8,484 nucleotides of DNA. Source: Bacillota bacterium (lineage in GTDB: Bacteria; Bacillota; Sulfobacillia; Symbiobacteriales; Symbiobacteriaceae). The notes below the pieces were generated by a model. The model was not told the DNA's origin, made no database searches, and worked only from the letters and a program-made list of their open reading frames with translations. Below, one piece after another: positions 5,705 through 8,484 of this stretch. The stretch lies in contig JAQBPS010000660.1 in assembly GCA_028287415.1 (NCBI GenBank), forward strand, positions 1 through 8,484, read 5' to 3'. Position 1 is the first letter of the stretch, and every line of letters starts with the position of its first letter. The position numbers and the translations under genes are program-made.

Positions 5705-5870
5705 ACCCTAACTTACCCACACGCGGTGGATAAGTTCTGTGGATATCATTGTTGACAACCTTCCGCTCAAGGAATTTCCCCAGGACGCGCGGAACATGTG
5801 GATGAAGTGCGCGCCCTTACCCACACATTATTATGTCACGCGATTGAAGCGCCTGTAGATATCCACCGAC
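5705..5870. other. oriC: dnaA-dnaN intergenic origin region, box-rich part
   Basis: No gene is visible. Besides the four-box array described separately, it contains TGTGGATGA at 5797-5805 (-, one mismatch), TTACCCACA at 5817-5825 (+, one mismatch) and overlapping weak sites TGTAGATAT at 5854-5862 (-) and ATATCCACC at 5859-5867 (+). CTTACCCACAC occurs twice, at 5712-5722 and 5816-5826. An inverted repeat GGACGCGC/GCGCGCCC (5783-5790 with 5809-5816, one mismatch) carries the TGTGGATGA box in its loop. No convincing terminator for dnaA and no complete dnaN promoter were found. Confidence 0.8.
5713..5758. promoter_or_regulatory. Downstream four-box DnaA array (+ - - -)
   Basis: TTACCCACA 5713-5721 (+), GGTGGATAA 5725-5733 (-), TGTGGATAT 5738-5746 (-) and TGTTGACAA 5750-5758 (-), with starts 12, 13 and 12 bases apart. 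The first three are one mismatch from the DnaA box consensus and the last two mismatches. Order, orientation and spacing parallel the array upstream of dnaA. Confidence 0.78.
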
Positions 5871-5912
5871 TTCTCCACAAATCCACAGCCCCTACTATGA
5901 TCATTGCTATCA
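5871..5912 (+). promoter_or_regulatory. Probable origin unwinding element: tandem DnaA boxes, GC cluster, DnaA-trios
   Basis: Two same-strand boxes, TTCTCCACA (5871-5879, one mismatch) and AAATCCACA (5879-5887, two mismatches), are followed by GCCCC (5888-5892). CTA CTA (5892-5897) comes next and another CTA in the same phase at 5907-5909; the complementary strand reads 3'-GAT-GAT. This is the layout of the basal unwinding system described in Bacillus subtilis, where DnaA-trios next to a GC cluster guide DnaA onto single-stranded DNA. The trio tract is shorter and less regular here. An inverted repeat TCATTG/CAATGA (5901-5916) lies over its end. Confidence 0.7.
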
Positions 5913-5982
5913 ATGACCATTGCACACCAGCGTGGTGAACGAACAACGAACCTTAGAACCGCGCCCAAAGGAGGCCTCTCCG

Positions 5983-7089
5983 GTGAAGATCACGATCAGC
6001 CAGGAAGCGTTGAACAGTACCCTCAGCATTGTCGCCAAGGCGGTATCCACAAAGAACACCATCCCGGTGCTCTCCGGCATTTACCTGGGCGCCCGCAATG
6101 GGGTCCTGACCGTGCGTGCCACCGATATGGAACTGGCCATTGAGTCTTCGGTAACCTGCCAGGTGGCCGAGGAAGGCGAGATCGTGCTGCCGGCGCGCTA
6201 CCTCAGCGACCTGGTCCGACGCATTCCTTTTGGCGACATCGAGCTGGCTGTGGAACACCGCAACGCTACGGCCACTGTACGCTGGGCGAAATCACAGTAT
6301 GTGATCCATGGCTTTCCGGCTGATCAGTTTCCCAGCGTACCGGACGTTGAAGGCGCTTCTACCTTCACGGCAAGCCAGGTACTCCTCAAAGACCTGCTAC
6401 GCCAAACCACCTTTGCGGCCGGACACGACGAAAGCAAGCCCTGGCTTACTGGTGTGTTGTTTAAGCTCAAAGAGAACCGTCTGAACGGGACAGCCACCGA
6501 CGGCGTTCGCATAGCCTATGCGGAAACCGACGCCGAAAACCCGGGCGCCCACGGGTTCGCCATTATTATCCCCAGCCGATCCCTGAATGAGCTGACCCGC
6601 CTGCTTTCCGGTGAAGCCAGCGAAAATGCCCGCATTGCTGTCACGGCGAACCAGGTTTTCTTTGATCTAGGAAAAGTACGGGTAATTTCCCGCTTGCTGG
6701 AGGGCCAGTACCCTGACGTGATGCGGCTGGTCCCGCAGAATTACCCCACCGAAATTGCTGTGAACCGTGCCGAGTTCCTGGAAGCCATTGATCGCGCGGC
6801 CTTGATCGCCAAGGATGGTGCTGTTAAGATTGGCTTGAACGACGGGCGGATCACCATCACCTCGAACACGCCGGAAGTCGGCCAGGTATACGAGGAACTG
6901 GCGGCCGGTACCCTGGGCGGGGATCCCCTGGACATCGGCTTCAACTCGAAATTCCTGGTGGATTTTCTGAAGGTACTCGATGATGCCGAATTTCGTTTCC
7001 AGTGCTCAGGCAGCCGCAACCCCGCAAGGTTGCAACCGGCAGGCGGTGGGCATTTTATCTACGTGGTCCTGCCCCTCATCACGTTTTAG
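5983..7089 (+). CDS. dnaN: DnaN, DNA polymerase III beta subunit (sliding clamp)
   Basis: 368 aa, standard clamp length. The protein forms the ring-shaped dimer that holds DNA polymerase III and other replication and repair factors on DNA. It opens with KITISQEALNSTLSIVAKAV, which is typical. Family landmarks in order are NTIPVLSGI near the N-terminus, GHDESKPWLTGVLF in the centre, ATDGVRIAYAE (usually ATDxHRLA), SRLLEGQYPDVMRLVP before the third domain, and the C-terminal YVVLPLITF. The frame is open from 5920, but GTG at 5983 gives the expected N-terminus and is preceded by AAAGGAGG with 8 bases between. It follows the origin unwinding region, and yaaA begins 9 bases after its stop. No separate promoter is clear, so it may be read partly from the dnaA promoter. 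Confidence 0.97.
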   Translation: MKITISQEALNSTLSIVAKAVSTKNTIPVLSGIYLGARNGVLTVRATDMELAIESSVTCQVAEEGEIVLPARYLSDLVRRIPFGDIELAVEHRNATATVRWAKSQYVIHGFPADQFPSVPDVEGASTFTASQVLLKDLLRQTTFAAGHDESKPWLTGVLFKLKENRLNGTATDGVRIAYAETDAENPGAHGFAIIIPSRSLNELTRLLSGEASENARIAVTANQVFFDLGKVRVISRLLEGQYPDVMRLVPQNYPTEIAVNRAEFLEAIDRAALIAKDGAVKIGLNDGRITITSNTPEVGQVYEELAAGTLGGDPLDIGFNSKFLVDFLKVLDDAEFRFQCSGSRNPARLQPAGGGHFIYVVLPLITF

Positions 7090-7098
7090 GAGCATTGC

Positions 7099-7326
7099 AT
7101 GGCTGAACAGCTAACATCGATCACAACGGAATTCATCACGCTGGATGCCTTTTTGAAGTGGGCCGGCGTGGCCGATTCAGGCGGCCACGCCAAGGTCCTG
7201 ATTGCATCTGGCGATGTACGCGTCAACGGGGAGGCAGAGATGCGCCGCGGGCGAAAGCTCCGCCCCGGCGACCGGGTAGCTGTCGCTGGCGCTGGCCAGT
7301 GGCGCATTACCCGCGGGGAGGCGTAG
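7099..7326 (+). CDS. yaaA: YaaA-type S4 domain RNA-binding protein
   Basis: 75 aa, a single S4 RNA-binding domain at about 12-65 (ITLDAFLKWAGVADSGGHAK, then the DVRVNGEAEMRRGRKLRPGD core). This matches the small S4 proteins encoded between dnaN and recF in Bacillota, called YaaA or RlbA in some annotations. A role in ribosome assembly or RNA binding has been suggested for the family; nothing here shows a specific target. Its Shine-Dalgarno (TAGGAG) overlaps the dnaN stop codon, and recF starts 4 bases after its own stop, so it is embedded in the dnaA-dnaN-recF operon. The gene symbol follows Bacillus subtilis usage and differs from E. coli yaaA. Confidence 0.92.
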   Translation: MAEQLTSITTEFITLDAFLKWAGVADSGGHAKVLIASGDVRVNGEAEMRRGRKLRPGDRVAVAGAGQWRITRGEA

Positions 7327-7330
7327 CCCT

Positions 7331-8458
7331 GTGTACCTGGCTTCCCTTCACCTGCGGGGATTTCGCAATTATCGCGACCTGAACATCAACTTCTCCTCCG
7401 GGCTAAACGTCATCTATGGCGATAACGCACAGGGGAAGACCAATCTGCTGGAAGCCGTCTACTTCCTGGCTACCGGAAAGAGCCATCGGACAAGTCGGGA
7501 CCAGGAACTGATCACCGAGGGGGAGCAGTCCTTCGCTGCGAAGGCCGCTGTCGTCCGCAACACCGGCGAGCTCGCGCTCGAGCTGGCTTTCGGACTCGAT
7601 ACCCGTAAGCAACTGAAGATCAATGGCATCGCTGAAAAGAAGATTGCAAAGCTGGTCGGTAACCTCGCTGCGGTGTTCTTCTCGCCCGATGATTTGCAGT
7701 TGCTGAAAGGCGCCCCCACCGGACGCCGTCGGTTCCTGGACATCGAGTTGTCCCAGATTTCGCAGACCTACCTGTTCCACCTGATGACATTTAACCGGGC
7801 TCTGGCGCAACGCAACTCCGTGCTGAAGCAAGACGCTGTCGATCAGGGCCTGCTGGCAATCTACGACGAGCACCTGGTCAATGCGGGCGCCCAGTTGATT
7901 GCCCGGCGGGCACAAGCAGTGCAACGCCTGACCAGCCTGGCCGCGCACTACCACGCTTTGCTGGCGGAAGGCAAAGAGGCACTCGTCCTGGAGTATCAGA
8001 GCCAGGGCGCCGACCCCGGGCAGACACCCACGCCCGAAGCTGTGGCAGATCGCCTGCGGAGCCTGCTTCAGCAACGCCGGCGCGACGAGCTGCGCCGACA
8101 GGTCACGCTGGTCGGCCCGCACCGCGACGACGTCGGCTTCTGGATCAATGGGCGGGACGCCCGGCTGTACGGCTCGCAGGGACAGCAGCGCACTGCCGTG
8201 CTCGCCCTGAAGCTGGCAGAGCTGGAGTTCATGCGTGAGGAGATCGGCGAGTATCCGATTCTGCTGTTGGATGACGTTGCATCCGAGTTGGATCCCCACC
8301 GGCGCCACTACCTGCTGAGTGCCGTCCAGGAAGGGATTCAGACCTTTGTCAGCTGCACAGACCTGGACGATCTGACCGTGCGGTCATGGCCGGCCGAGCA
8401 CCGCCTGTTCCGGGTTCGTTCCGGTGAAGTGGAACTGGACACAAAGGGGTTGGGCTGA
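7331..8458 (+). CDS. recF: RecF, DNA replication and repair protein
   Basis: 375 aa, the usual RecF length. RecF is an SMC/Rad50-like ATPase that acts with RecO and RecR to load RecA at single-strand gaps and stalled forks. It begins MYLASLHLRGFRNYRDL, typical of the family. Walker A is GDNAQGKT (30-37), followed by the conserved NLLEAVYFLATGKSHR. PHRDD lies at 263-267, the ABC signature at GSQGQQRT (281-288) and Walker B at ILLLDDVASELD (310-321). The start is GTG at 7331, with GGGGAGG inside the end of yaaA and 9 bases between. The stop TGA shares its A with the ATG of the next gene (remB), indicating translational coupling. Confidence 0.97.
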   Translation: MYLASLHLRGFRNYRDLNINFSSGLNVIYGDNAQGKTNLLEAVYFLATGKSHRTSRDQELITEGEQSFAAKAAVVRNTGELALELAFGLDTRKQLKINGIAEKKIAKLVGNLAAVFFSPDDLQLLKGAPTGRRRFLDIELSQISQTYLFHLMTFNRALAQRNSVLKQDAVDQGLLAIYDEHLVNAGAQLIARRAQAVQRLTSLAAHYHALLAEGKEALVLEYQSQGADPGQTPTPEAVADRLRSLLQQRRRDELRRQVTLVGPHRDDVGFWINGRDARLYGSQGQQRTAVLALKLAELEFMREEIGEYPILLLDDVASELDPHRRHYLLSAVQEGIQTFVSCTDLDDLTVRSWPAEHRLFRVRSGEVELDTKGLG

Positions 8459-8484
8459 TGTTTTTGCATGTCGGCGCCGATGTT
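8458..8484 (+). CDS. remB: RemB/YaaB-like DUF370 protein, N-terminal fragment
   Basis: Only nine codons are in the window: MFLHVGADV. This fits the start of the small DUF370 proteins (RemB/YaaB, extracellular matrix regulatory protein family), usually MxxHxG followed by V, and the position directly after recF is where Bacillota carry this gene, before gyrB. AAAGGGG lies 8 bases before the ATG, and the start overlaps the recF stop by one base. With so few residues, the call depends on context as much as on sequence. Confidence 0.75.

Noticed and set aside
5752..5757. TTGACA as the -35 of a dnaN promoter
   Set aside because: No acceptable -10 lies 16-18 bases downstream (bases there are TTTCCC-like); the hexamer is part of the fourth box of the downstream DnaA array.
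5896..5901. TATGAT as a -10 box for dnaN
   Set aside because: No -35 hexamer at the right distance and no extended -10; the bases are better explained as part of the trio region. A weak promoter is not excluded.
7403..8308. 301-codon open frame on the minus strand opposite recF
   Set aside because: Entirely antisense to RecF with intact Walker and signature motifs; no family resemblance.

Overview
This window is a bacterial chromosome replication origin with the conserved gene block around it. The order is mnmG, mnmE, jag/khpB, yidC, yidD, rnpA and rpmH (minus strand), then an origin region, then dnaA, dnaN, the S4-domain gene yaaA, recF and remB (plus strand). A jag gene next to yidC, yaaA between dnaN and recF, and a DUF370/remB gene after recF point to Bacillota (Firmicutes). 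The sequence is fairly GC-rich, uses many TTG and GTG starts, and encodes a short YidC without a lipoprotein signal. This suggests a Clostridia-like or deep-branching lineage rather than Bacillus itself; genus cannot be read from the sequence.

Left arm (1-3721, minus strand). A strong promoter (TTGACG, 17 bp, TATAAT) at 3764-3792 drives rpmH. An intrinsic terminator or attenuator follows rpmH directly. Next come rnpA, yidD, yidC and jag, closely packed, with yidC and jag overlapping in ATGA. A second, strong intrinsic terminator separates jag from mnmE. The mnmG start is cut by the window edge. The genes serve ribosome assembly (L34), tRNA 5' processing (RnpA), membrane protein insertion (YidC, YidD), RNA binding (Jag/KhpB) and tRNA wobble-uridine modification (MnmE, MnmG).

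Origin (3722-4318 and 5705-5982). DnaA-box-like 9-mers lie on both sides of dnaA, so the origin looks bipartite. Each side holds an array of four boxes in the order + - - -, spaced 11-13 bp. The downstream part ends in two tandem boxes, a GC cluster and CTA repeats, matching the DnaA-trio unwinding layout described for Bacillus subtilis. The dnaA promoter (TTGATA, 17 bp, extended -10 TATGAT) has its -35 inside a DnaA-box-like site, which suggests autoregulation.

Right arm (4319-8484, plus strand). This carries initiator, sliding clamp, S4 protein, RecF and the first nine codons of RemB, with short gaps and no visible terminator, so it is probably one operon. Genes on both arms point away from the origin, co-directional with the forks.

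No mobile element, CRISPR array, tRNA, rRNA or unknown gene was seen. The gene content is ordinary core genome. The points worth a second look are regulatory: a hairpin that may bridge a distant Shine-Dalgarno to the rnpA start, the paired DnaA-box arrays, the unwinding element and a terminator-like dnaA leader.
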